NCBI GenBank assembly: GCA_017549905.1
Contig: JAFYNC010000055.1
Coordinates: 1 to 22,965, forward strand
DNA from: Clostridia bacterium
Lineage (GTDB): Bacteria; Bacillota; Clostridia; Oscillospirales; Acutalibacteraceae
DNA length: 22,965 nt
Direction: 5' to 3'
A program made the position numbers and the translations under genes. Positions 6,163 to 13,422 of this stretch are shown here, one piece after another. The first letter of the stretch is position 1. Each line of letters opens with the position of its first letter. Under the pieces are notes generated by a model. That model saw only the letters and a list, made by a program, of their open reading frames with translations. It was not told where the DNA came from and did not search any database.

Positions 6163-6827
6163 TTGTTATCACCGTCAATTTTTGAAACTATTCTGCTTTT
6201 GCGGTTAATATAATCTTCGGGTAGGTGAGAAACATCATCAAAGAATTCCGCAGTGCAGTTTAATTGCTCATCAAATTTTAAAAGCGTTACTGCAGTGTTT
6301 TCGCTCCAAGGGGTGTCCTTAAGCCTTGTAATATCGTTATATTTTAATCTGCAATTAAGGCATCGGAGAACACCACCGTGAGTAGCAACTGCAACCGTTT
6401 TATCTGTATTTTGTTTTGCTATGTTGTAAACAGTATTCCAAATTCGCTCGTATGCATCACGCATTTTTTCACCGTCTTGCGGGGCAAAATCTTCGGGATG
6501 ATTATTCCATATATCAGCAAGACCTTCAATAGAATTAAAGGTTTCGGCAAAAGGCTTGCCTTCAACAATACCGCCATGTACTTCAATCGCTCCCTCGCAA
6601 AGCTCGGGTGTTAAATTTTTTTCACCAATAATTGCTTTTGCGGTTTTTTGAGTGCGCATAAGCGGACTTGTATATACTCGGTCAAGCTTAATATCCTTAA
6701 AGCGTTGCTTTAAAAATTCAAGCTGTTTTGCGCCTAAATCGCTTATATCAAGGTCTGTAGTGCCTTGAAAAATGCGCATAATATTTCCTAAAGCCTCACA
6801 GTGCCTCACTAAATAAATTTCTGTCAT
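6159..6827 (-). CDS. Histidine phosphatase family protein (phosphoglycerate mutase-like)
   Basis: A 222-residue enzyme of the histidine phosphatase superfamily. The phospho-accepting His is in YLVRHCEALGN (H9), the second catalytic region in VYTSPLMRTQKTA, an acidic residue in IEVHGGIVEGK, and the late catalytic His in VAVATHGGVLRC. The family includes phosphoglycerate mutases and many broad phosphatases; the substrate here is not determinable. I chose the ATG at 6827, with GGTGA eight bases before it, over the ATG at 6842, which lacks a ribosome site. It heads the phosphatase, RuvX, PHP operon and overlaps RuvX by four bases. Confidence 0.88.
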   Translation of the reverse strand: MTEIYLVRHCEALGNIMRIFQGTTDLDISDLGAKQLEFLKQRFKDIKLDRVYTSPLMRTQKTAKAIIGEKNLTPELCEGAIEVHGGIVEGKPFAETFNSIEGLADIWNNHPEDFAPQDGEKMRDAYERIWNTVYNIAKQNTDKTVAVATHGGVLRCLNCRLKYNDITRLKDTPWSENTAVTLLKFDEQLNCTAEFFDDVSHLPEDYINRKSRIVSKIDGDNK

Positions 6828-6859
6828 AAAAATAATCACCATTTTTTAGAGATATAAAT

Positions 6860-6888
6860 ATTATACCACTAAAAAACGGCAATTACAA
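6860..6888 (-). promoter_or_regulatory. Promoter of the phosphatase-ruvX-PHP operon
   Basis: On the minus strand: TTGTAA (6888-6883), a 17-base spacer, TATAAT (6865-6860). It lies between the lactate dehydrogenase stop and the phosphatase start; no terminator hairpin is seen there. Confidence 0.65.
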
Positions 6889-6896
6889 GTAAAGTA

Positions 6897-7877
6897 TTAA
6901 ATTAAAATTTCGTTTTTAAGTTCTTTTCCTTCAAAAAAATCCTCAATATTTTCAACCGTTGTTTTAGCTATTGCAGAAAGCGCTTCCTTGGTTAGAAATG
7001 CTTGGTGAGAGGTTACAAGTACATTCGGCATTGAAATCAGGGTAGATAACACATCGTCGTTAATAACCTCTTCAGAATAATCCTCAAAAAACAGTGCGGT
7101 TTCTTCTTCGTAAACGTCGAGCCCTGCAGCGCCAACCTTACCTGATTTTAAACCGTTAATTATGCTTTGAGTGTCAATTAACTGACCGCGTGAAGTGTTG
7201 ATTATAAAAACTCCGTTTTTCATTTTTTCTACGGTTTGGTCATTAATGAGATGTTTATTTTCTTTTGTTAAAGGGCAGTGAAGTGAAATAATATCGCTTT
7301 TTTCCAAAAGTTCATCAAGAGAAACGTATTGACCAATAAAACTTTCGTTTTTATAAGGGTCGTAACCTAAAATATTCATACCAAAGCCTTTGCAAATATC
7401 GGCAAAGGTGCAACCGATTTTTCCTGTTCCAATTATACCAACAGTCTTTTCCTTAAGGTCAAAGCCTGTGAGCCCTTCAAGTGAAAAGTTATGGTCGCGA
7501 GTTCTGATGTATGCTTTGTGAAGTTTTCGGTTTAGCAAAAGTATCATTCCAATAGCGTGTTCAGCAACAGAATAGGGGGAGTATGCAGGTACGCGCACAA
7601 CCTTAATTCTGCCACGCGCCGCCTTTAAATCAACATTATTATAACCTGCACATCTCATAGCAATAAGGCCAACACCGTATTTTTCTAAAGTTTCAATTAC
7701 GGTTTTATCGATACTATCGTTAACAAAGGCACAAACCGCATCGCAACAAGCCGCCATACTAACAGTATCTTTATTTAATTTGTTTTCAAAAAATCTTATA
7801 TTAAGGTTTTCTCCTGCATATTTTAAAAAACTTTCCTTATCGTATGATTTTGTATCAAAAAAAGCTATCGTTTTCAA
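6897..7877 (-). CDS. ldhA: D-lactate dehydrogenase (D-isomer-specific 2-hydroxyacid dehydrogenase)
   Basis: NAD-dependent reduction of pyruvate to D-lactate, a fermentative route for regenerating NAD+. The 326-residue length and sequence match the LdhA branch. The Rossmann motif GTGKIG is at 150-155. The catalytic triad is complete and correctly spaced: R230 in INTSRGQ, E259 in DVYEEE, H291 in SHQAFLT. A substrate-loop signature AMRCAGYNNVDL is also present. The start is a TTG at 7877 with GGAGG seven bases upstream. A perfect 10-bp inverted repeat (7891-7915) lies just upstream over the likely -10 region. Activity on other 2-ketoacids cannot be excluded. Confidence 0.88.
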   Translation of the reverse strand: MKTIAFFDTKSYDKESFLKYAGENLNIRFFENKLNKDTVSMAACCDAVCAFVNDSIDKTVIETLEKYGVGLIAMRCAGYNNVDLKAARGRIKVVRVPAYSPYSVAEHAIGMILLLNRKLHKAYIRTRDHNFSLEGLTGFDLKEKTVGIIGTGKIGCTFADICKGFGMNILGYDPYKNESFIGQYVSLDELLEKSDIISLHCPLTKENKHLINDQTVEKMKNGVFIINTSRGQLIDTQSIINGLKSGKVGAAGLDVYEEETALFFEDYSEEVINDDVLSTLISMPNVLVTSHQAFLTKEALSAIAKTTVENIEDFFEGKELKNEILI

Positions 7878-7890
7878 AAGATTTCCTCCA

Positions 7891-7915
7891 AAATACTAAA
7901 TTATTTTTAGTATTT
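7891..7915. repeat. Operator-like inverted repeat upstream of ldhA
   Basis: AAATACTAAA (7891-7900) and TTTAGTATTT (7906-7915) form a perfect 10-bp inverted repeat around a 5-base spacer. It sits immediately before the ldhA ribosome site and overlaps a weak minus-strand -10 (TAGTAT, 7898-7893; -35 TTGCGA, 7920-7915). It does not match the Rex consensus well. Binding factor unknown. Confidence 0.55.
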
Positions 7916-7940
7916 CGCAAAAAAATCTTCATATACACTA

Positions 7941-7968
7941 TTGTAATTTATAAAATTAGTAGTATAAT
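7941..7968 (+). promoter_or_regulatory. Promoter of the PfoR-like/nth/pyridoxal kinase operon
   Basis: TTGTAA (7941-7946), a 16-base spacer and TATAAT (7963-7968), followed by an AAAGGAAG ribosome site before the ATG at 8005. Confidence 0.7.
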
Positions 7969-8004
7969 CTTAAGCAAGAAAATCTTTTGAAAGGAAGTAT
8001 AAAA

Positions 8005-9057
8005 ATGGTAAAGAAGTATTTAAACAGACTTTTTATTGATGGGCTTTCAGGCATGGCTTATGGACTGTTTTCAACCCTTATTATTGGAACAATACTTTGT
8101 CAGATAGCAAGTCTTGTGGGTGCGAATGCAGTTTCTGAATATCTTAATGCAATGGGAAATGTTGCTAAGACTCTTACAGGCGCAGGTATTGGTGTCGGCG
8201 TGGCTTGTAAATTAAAGTCTTCACCGCTCACAACAGTTTCTGCCGCCGTTTGCGGTATGATTGGCGCTTTTCCAAATCTTGCAAACGAAGCTTTTTCTAT
8301 TGGTAAACCCGGAGAGCCATTAGGCGCTTTTATCGCGGCTTATGTAGCTATTGAAATTGGCGCTATTGTATCAGGCAAAACCAAGGTAGATATTATTGTA
8401 ACACCTATTAGCTGTATTGTAACAGGTGCGGCTGCAGGTTATTTTGTTGGTCCTTATATTTCTTCAGCAATGGTATTTTTAGGAAATCTTGTTAACGTAA
8501 ATGTTGAAAAATATCCGATTTTAGGCGGTATCGCGGTATCTGTCTTAATGGGTGTTATTTTAACTCTTCCTATTTCTTCTGCTGCAATCGGTGTTTCTAT
8601 GGGTATTACAGGTCTGGCAGCCGGCGCGGCTACTGTAGGATGTTGTTGTAATATGGTGGGCTTTGCGGTTATCAGTTATCGCGAAAACAAGTTTGGCGGT
8701 CTTATAGCTCAAGGCCTTGGCACGTCAATGCTTCAGGTTCCTAACATTGTTAGAAATCCTCTTATTTGGTTGCCGTCAATTATTTCAAGCGCTATTTTAG
8801 GTCCTGTTTCTTCGGCTGTGCTTAAAATGGTGAGCAACCCAGTAGGCTCAGGTATGGGCTCTGCCGGTCTTGTTGGTCAGTTTATGGCTTATGACAGTAT
8901 GATTTCAGGGGGCTTTACTCCTGTTGTTACGTTGCTTGAAATTGTGCTTATGCATTTCGTTCTGCCTGCGGTTATTTCTTTAGCAGTTGCAGAGGCAATG
9001 AGAAAGATAAAGCTTATTAAGGTTAACGATTTGAAATTAGAGGGTACAAATGCGTAA
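8005..9057 (+). CDS. PfoR-like PTS EIIC-family membrane protein
   Basis: A 350-residue polytopic membrane protein of the PTS_EIIC_2/PfoR family, named after a Clostridium perfringens protein linked to perfringolysin expression. The N-terminal YLNRLFIDGLSGMAYGLFSTLIIGTI, the GAGIGVGVA and TVSAAVCGMIGAF stretches and KPGEPLGAFIAAYVAIEIGA are typical. About nine to ten hydrophobic segments span the protein. No IIA or IIB phosphotransfer domains or partner genes are nearby, so PTS sugar transport is doubtful; a solute channel or sensory role is possible. I chose the ATG at 8005 (AAAGGAAG upstream) over the TTG at 7987. It overlaps nth by eight bases. Confidence 0.83.
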   Translation: MVKKYLNRLFIDGLSGMAYGLFSTLIIGTILCQIASLVGANAVSEYLNAMGNVAKTLTGAGIGVGVACKLKSSPLTTVSAAVCGMIGAFPNLANEAFSIGKPGEPLGAFIAAYVAIEIGAIVSGKTKVDIIVTPISCIVTGAAAGYFVGPYISSAMVFLGNLVNVNVEKYPILGGIAVSVLMGVILTLPISSAAIGVSMGITGLAAGAATVGCCCNMVGFAVISYRENKFGGLIAQGLGTSMLQVPNIVRNPLIWLPSIISSAILGPVSSAVLKMVSNPVGSGMGSAGLVGQFMAYDSMISGGFTPVVTLLEIVLMHFVLPAVISLAVAEAMRKIKLIKVNDLKLEGTNA

Positions 9058-9685
9058 AAAGGAAAGGGTAGAAGAAGCGGTTTTAAGGCTCGAAAAACTT
9101 TATCCCGATGCTATTTGCTCACTTGATTATAAAGATGCCTTTCAGTTGCTTATTGCAACAAGGCTTTCGGCACAGTGTACGGATAAAAGGGTTAATATTG
9201 TAACACCAAAGCTTTTTGAAAGATTTCCTACACCCGAAAGAATGGCAGATGCCGATATAAAAGAGTTAGAGGAACTTATTAAAACCTGTGGCCTTTATAA
9301 AACAAAAGCTAAGGATTTAAAGCTAATAGCTCAAAAATTAGTGTCTGATTTTGGGGGTATAGTTCCCGATAATATTGAGGATTTAACTACTCTTTCGGGT
9401 GTTGGCAGAAAAACGGCCAACTTAGTTTGCGGTGATATTTATAAGAAGCCTGCGGTAGTAACAGACACTCATTTTATCCGTATTTGTAATCGTTTGGGAT
9501 TTGTTGATTCTAAAAATCCGATAACTGTTGAAAATGGGATGAGAAAACTCTTACCGCCGCAAAAATCAAATGATTTTTGTCATAGAACAGTTCTTTTTGG
9601 CAGAGATATTTGCACAGCCAGAACTGCCTTTTGCGAAAAATGTGTTTTAAATGATATTTGCTCTAAAAAGGGTGTGAAAAAATGA
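9050..9685 (+). CDS. nth: Endonuclease III (DNA glycosylase/AP lyase)
   Basis: Base-excision repair enzyme removing oxidised pyrimidines and cutting the abasic site, 211 residues. The helix-hairpin-helix motif LSGVGRKTANLV carries the catalytic Lys121, and Asp139 lies in VVTDTHFIRICNRLG. The 4Fe-4S loop is complete, with C188, C195, C198 and C204 spaced C-x6-C-x2-C-x5-C. The ATG overlaps the end of the membrane protein gene by eight bases, with GAGGG serving as ribosome site inside that gene. Its stop overlaps the next start as ATGA. The tight packing suggests co-transcription rather than shared function. Confidence 0.95.
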   Translation: MRKKERVEEAVLRLEKLYPDAICSLDYKDAFQLLIATRLSAQCTDKRVNIVTPKLFERFPTPERMADADIKELEELIKTCGLYKTKAKDLKLIAQKLVSDFGGIVPDNIEDLTTLSGVGRKTANLVCGDIYKKPAVVTDTHFIRICNRLGFVDSKNPITVENGMRKLLPPQKSNDFCHRTVLFGRDICTARTAFCEKCVLNDICSKKGVKK

Positions 9686-10524
9686 GTCAAAAAAGTATAG
9701 CCGCCATACATGATATTTCGGGCTTTGGCAGATGCTCGCTTACCGTGGCACTTCCGCTTTTATCAGCGGTAGGTATTAAAACATCTGTTATTCCAACTGC
9801 GGTTTTATCAACCCATACAGGTGGATTTAAAGGCAATACCTTTCACGATTTAACAAAGGATATTGAGCCGATAGCTTTGCATTGGAAAAACGAGAATTTG
9901 AAGTTTGATGCGGTGTATACAGGCTATTTATGTTCACCCGCACAGGTTAATTCTGCATTGAGTGCGATAGAGCATATTAAGAGTGAAAACACACTTATTG
10001 TTGTTGACCCTGTTATTGGTGATAACGGATATTCATATAGCGGTTTTCAGCGCAGTTTCCCAAGCTATATGCTCCGACTTTGTCAAAAAGCGGATATTAT
10101 AACACCTAATCTTACAGAGGCTTGTATGTTAGCGGGCGCGCCTTATAAAGCAAGTGGTTATGACGCCGAATATATCGAAATGATACTTTTAAAACTTTAT
10201 AGTCTTACAAAGGCTAAAATAGTGCTCACAGGTATTTCTTTTGATGATAAAAAAATAGGCGCAGCAATTTATGAAGATGGCGAAATTTCTTATGTTTTTG
10301 CCGATAAAATGCCCAAATCATACCATAGCACAGGTGATATTTTTGCAAGTGTGATGATAGGCGCAATATTAAACGGAAGAAGCATTAAGGCATCTGCTCA
10401 AATAGCAACAAATTTCACTTCATTATGTATTAAGCAGACTATTGAGGATAAAACAGATGCAAGATTTGGCGTAAATTTTGAAACACAAATACCAAATTTA
10501 ATTAAATATCTTGAACTAACATAA
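9682..10524 (+). CDS. Pyridoxamine/pyridoxal kinase (PdxK/PdxY family)
   Basis: Ribokinase-fold kinase phosphorylating pyridoxal, pyridoxine or pyridoxamine for vitamin B6 salvage, 280 residues. N-terminal IHDISGFGRCSLTVALPLL, the TAVLSTHTGGF block, DPVIGDNG and TPNLTEA are characteristic. The catalytic Asp219 lies in the anion-hole motif STGDIFASV. It overlaps nth by four bases and ends at a strong terminator, closing the operon. A ThiD-like hydroxymethylpyrimidine kinase is a less likely alternative, because the STHTGGF segment fits the pyridoxal kinase branch. Confidence 0.87.
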   Translation: MSQKSIAAIHDISGFGRCSLTVALPLLSAVGIKTSVIPTAVLSTHTGGFKGNTFHDLTKDIEPIALHWKNENLKFDAVYTGYLCSPAQVNSALSAIEHIKSENTLIVVDPVIGDNGYSYSGFQRSFPSYMLRLCQKADIITPNLTEACMLAGAPYKASGYDAEYIEMILLKLYSLTKAKIVLTGISFDDKKIGAAIYEDGEISYVFADKMPKSYHSTGDIFASVMIGAILNGRSIKASAQIATNFTSLCIKQTIEDKTDARFGVNFETQIPNLIKYLELT

Positions 10525-10549
10525 AAAGCAGGGCAAACGCCCTGCTTTT
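10523..10549. terminator. Bidirectional intrinsic terminator after the pyridoxal kinase gene
   Basis: GCAGGGC (10528-10534), AAAC loop and GCCCTGC (10539-10545) form a perfect GC-rich stem flanked by an A run and a T run. It serves the convergent kinase and cyclophilin genes. Confidence 0.92.
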
Positions 10550-10554
10550 AATTT

Positions 10555-11151
10555 TTACATAACATTTATTTCAATTGTTTCAATTATGACATCTTCTATC
10601 GGTTTGTCAGAGCCACCAACCTTTACGTTAGCAATTGCATCAACAACATCCATACCATCAATAACCTGACCGAAAACAGTGTGGCGGAAATCAAGCCAAG
10701 GTGTGCCGCCAAATTTTTCATAAGCCTCAATAGTGCTTTCGGGGAAAGCGTTTGGCATATCTTTCATCTGATCTACCATACCATCGGGAACAGAGGAAGC
10801 CTGAACAATGAAAAACTGACTGCCGTTTGTATTAGGACCTGCATTTGCCATCGAAAGCGCACCTCTTAAATTGTGCAAATTGGGGTTAAATTCATCTTCG
10901 AATTTTCTGCCCCAAATAGATTCGCCGCCGATGCCTGTGCCCATAGGGTCGCCGCCTTGAATCATAAAGTCTTTAATAACTCTGTGGAAAATAAGGCCGT
11001 TATAATAGCCGTTTTTAGCATGGGTTGTAAAGTTTTCAACGGTTTTGGGTGCTTCGTTTGGGAATAGTTTTATTTTAATATCACCCATATTTGTTTTCAT
11101 AACCGCATAGGTATCACCGTTTTCTAACGGCTTTAATTGATAATTTGACAT
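10555..11151 (-). CDS. Cyclophilin-type peptidyl-prolyl cis-trans isomerase
   Basis: A cytoplasmic proline isomerase aiding protein folding, 198 residues with no signal peptide. Active-site signatures are intact: [19 protein letters not shown] with the catalytic Arg, and [19 protein letters not shown]. Compared with minimal cyclophilins there is an insert of about 30 residues after the QFFI strand ([20 protein letters not shown] and following), before [12 protein letters not shown]. This form is common in Clostridia. The start has GGAGG upstream, and a promoter with TTGCGA and TAAAAT lies at 11186-11214. Confidence 0.92.
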   Translation of the reverse strand: MSNYQLKPLENGDTYAVMKTNMGDIKIKLFPNEAPKTVENFTTHAKNGYYNGLIFHRVIKDFMIQGGDPMGTGIGGESIWGRKFEDEFNPNLHNLRGALSMANAGPNTNGSQFFIVQASSVPDGMVDQMKDMPNAFPESTIEAYEKFGGTPWLDFRHTVFGQVIDGMDVVDAIANVKVGGSDKPIEDVIIETIEINVM

Positions 11152-11185
11152 TTAAAAATTCCTCCAAAACAAGATTTTCTAATCT

Positions 11186-11214
11186 ATTTTAACAACTTTT
11201 TTTATATTTCGCAA
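11186..11214 (-). promoter_or_regulatory. Promoter of the cyclophilin gene
   Basis: Minus strand: TTGCGA (11214-11209), a 17-base spacer, TAAAAT (11191-11186). Confidence 0.6.
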
Positions 11215-11229
11215 TAGTTAATTTAATAC

Positions 11230-11258
11230 TTGTAATTTACCACTATATATAGTATAAT
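11230..11258 (+). promoter_or_regulatory. Promoter of the nrdR-gltX-glnS operon
   Basis: TTGTAA (11230-11235), a 17-base spacer and TATAAT (11253-11258). An AAAAGGGG ribosome site lies before the ATG at 11299. Confidence 0.75.
11240..11255 (+). promoter_or_regulatory. Candidate NrdR box at the nrdR promoter
   Basis: A perfect 12-bp palindrome ACTATATATAGT (11242-11253) lies in the promoter spacer and touches the -10 box. It resembles the NrdR-box core CWATATATWG. A much weaker second site (ACCAATATTTACAA, from 11271) lies about 29 bases downstream, whereas true NrdR boxes usually come in pairs about 31 bases apart. Autoregulation is inferred. Confidence 0.45.
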
Positions 11259-11298
11259 ATCAAAGATAATACCAATATTTACAAAAGGGGAAATTAAA

Positions 11299-11754
11299 AT
11301 GAAATGTCCTTACTGTAGTTTTGAAGAAAGCAAGGTTATTGACTCGCGTCCTACTGATGAAGGTCAGCGTATCAGAAGAAGAAGAGAATGTCTTCAGTGC
11401 GCAAAGCGTTTTACTACCTATGAGATTATAGAGAGTTTGCCTATAATCGTTATTAAAAAGGATAAATCGCGTGAAACCTTTAACCGCGATAAGCTTATGA
11501 CAGGTTTATTACGTGCTTGTGAAAAGCGTCCCGTATCTATCGATACACTTGATAGAATGATTGATGATATTGAAGTTATTCTTCAAAATTCACTCGATCG
11601 TGAGGTAAGCAGTGAGCGTATTGGTGAGCTTGTTATGGAAAAGCTCAAGAAAATTGATGAGGTAGCTTATGTGCGTTTTGCATCTGTTTACCGTCAATTT
11701 AAGGATATTAATACATTTATGGCAGAACTTAACAAACTTCTTTGCGAGGACTAA
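11299..11754 (+). CDS. nrdR: NrdR, ribonucleotide reductase transcriptional repressor
   Basis: Nucleotide-sensing repressor of ribonucleotide reductase genes, 151 residues, the usual length. The N-terminal zinc ribbon uses C3, C6, C31 and C34 (CPYC and CLQC) with the basic RIRRRREC strand between. An ATP-cone domain follows (about residues 49-139: [20 protein letters not shown]), then the conserved end [17 protein letters not shown]. It leads an operon with gltX and glnS, starting three bases before gltX. Its promoter holds a palindrome resembling an NrdR box. No ribonucleotide reductase gene is in this window. Confidence 0.96.
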   Translation: MKCPYCSFEESKVIDSRPTDEGQRIRRRRECLQCAKRFTTYEIIESLPIIVIKKDKSRETFNRDKLMTGLLRACEKRPVSIDTLDRMIDDIEVILQNSLDREVSSERIGELVMEKLKKIDEVAYVRFASVYRQFKDINTFMAELNKLLCED

Positions 11755-11757
11755 TTA

Positions 11758-13413
11758 ATGAGTGACAATTTAAAAATGGCAGAACTTTTACTGCCAAATA
11801 TTGATAAAACCCCTGATTATTATGAAAATTTATATCCTGCCCGTAATTTGCCTGAGGGCGCAAGGGTAGTAAGAATAGCGCCGAGTCCCACAGGCTATTT
11901 GCATTTAGGAACTCTTTTTGCGGCTCTTGTTAACAGAATTACCGCTACATCTACAAAGGGTGTTTTCTTCACGAGAATTGAAGATACCGATAAAAAACGT
12001 GAGATTACAGGCGGTATAGAGGATATTATTGACGGACTAAACCGTTTTGGAATTTCAATAGATGAAGGCTTTGTTTCGGGTGAGGAGCAAAGGGGAGATT
12101 ATGGTCCGTATAAACAAAGCGAGCGAGCTGAAATTTATCAGACCTATGTTAAAGAACTTATAAAACAGGGCTTTGCATATCCTTGCTTCTGCACCGCTGA
12201 GGAATTAGAGCAGGTAAGAAATAAGCAAGAGGCAAATAAGCTTAGAACCGGTTATTACGGTGAATTTGCAAAGCATAGAAATATAACATTTGAAGAAGCA
12301 AAGGCGCTTATTGATGAGGGAAAGACCTTTGTTGTAAGACTTAAATCTCCGGGCAGTGAAGAAAACAAAGTTATTTTCGAAGATACTATAAAGGGCAAAA
12401 TTGAAATGCCAGAGAATGATGAGGACTTTGTTTTATTAAAGTCGGACGGTATTCCCACTTATCATTTTGCACACGCGGTGGACGATCACTTGATGCATAC
12501 TACTCACGTGCTTCGCGGTGATGAATGGATTTCATCTGTACCAAAGCATATACAGTTATTTAAGATTTTAGGTTTTAAGCCTCCCAAATTTGGTCATATT
12601 TCACCGATTATGAAGCTTGATAACGGCGCTAAACGTAAAATATCAAAGCGTAAGGACCCTGAGGCTGCAGTGCATTTCTTTGCAGAACAAGGATATGACA
12701 GTGAGTGTGTAATTAATGACCTTATGACTGTTGCGGCATCTGATTTTGAGGATTGGCGCAGAGCAAATCCCGATGCATCTTATAAGGATTTTAAATTCAA
12801 TCTTAAAAAGATGAGTGTTTCGGGCGCATTGTTTGATGAGGTAAAACTCCTTGATGTAAGTAAAAATATGTTAGCCAAGCTTAAAAGCAATGAGGTTTAT
12901 GAAAAACTTACAGCATGGGCTTTAGAGTTTGATAAGGATTTTTATGGTATCTTGACTGCTAACCCCGAATATACAAAATCGGTATTAGCGATTGACCGCG
13001 ATGTTCCAAAGCCGAGAAAGGATATTGCAAGATTTTCGGAATGCAAGGAATATTTCAGCTATATGTTTAGCGAATTGTTTGTTCCAAGCTATGAAATGCC
13101 TGAAAATATTACTACTGAAGACGCAAAAGAATTTTTAACTGCTTACAAATCAGTTTATTCAGAATGTGATGACCGTCAAGAATGGTTTGAAAAAATTAAA
13201 CAAATTGCGGTTACTATAGGCTTTGCTGCTGAAACTAAGGAATATAAGGCAAATCCCGATGCATATAAAGGCCATGCAGGAGATTTAAGCTCGGTGCTTA
13301 GAATTGCAATTACCGGAAGACGTAACACACCCGACCTTTGTAGCATTATGCAAGTTTTGGGCAAAGATGAGTGTATAAAGAGAATTGAAAATACAATAAA
13401 TTCATTGAAATAA
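11758..13413 (+). CDS. gltX: Glutamyl-tRNA synthetase
   Basis: Class I aminoacyl-tRNA synthetase charging tRNA-Glu, 551 residues, longer than the usual 470-490. A 35-residue N-terminal extension precedes the nucleotide-binding fold, whose HIGH-type motif HLGT is at 49-52 within APSPTGYLHLGTLFAAL. The KMSKS-type loop KISKR is at 294-298. The region that binds zinc in other GluRS keeps CFC (143-145) but lacks the later Cys, reading GYYGEFAKHRN, so zinc binding is probably lost. The anticodon-binding helices make up the C-terminal part. It is followed ten bases later by glnS, so the two related enzymes are co-expressed. With GlnRS present, this enzyme need not mischarge tRNA-Gln. Confidence 0.93.
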   Translation: MSDNLKMAELLLPNIDKTPDYYENLYPARNLPEGARVVRIAPSPTGYLHLGTLFAALVNRITATSTKGVFFTRIEDTDKKREITGGIEDIIDGLNRFGISIDEGFVSGEEQRGDYGPYKQSERAEIYQTYVKELIKQGFAYPCFCTAEELEQVRNKQEANKLRTGYYGEFAKHRNITFEEAKALIDEGKTFVVRLKSPGSEENKVIFEDTIKGKIEMPENDEDFVLLKSDGIPTYHFAHAVDDHLMHTTHVLRGDEWISSVPKHIQLFKILGFKPPKFGHISPIMKLDNGAKRKISKRKDPEAAVHFFAEQGYDSECVINDLMTVAASDFEDWRRANPDASYKDFKFNLKKMSVSGALFDEVKLLDVSKNMLAKLKSNEVYEKLTAWALEFDKDFYGILTANPEYTKSVLAIDRDVPKPRKDIARFSECKEYFSYMFSELFVPSYEMPENITTEDAKEFLTAYKSVYSECDDRQEWFEKIKQIAVTIGFAAETKEYKANPDAYKGHAGDLSSVLRIAITGRRNTPDLCSIMQVLGKDECIKRIENTINSLK

Positions 13414-13422
13414 GGGTTATTT

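Noticed and set aside
8005..9057. Calling the PfoR-like protein a sugar PTS permease
   Set aside because: No IIA or IIB domain or gene is nearby and no substrate motif can be read.
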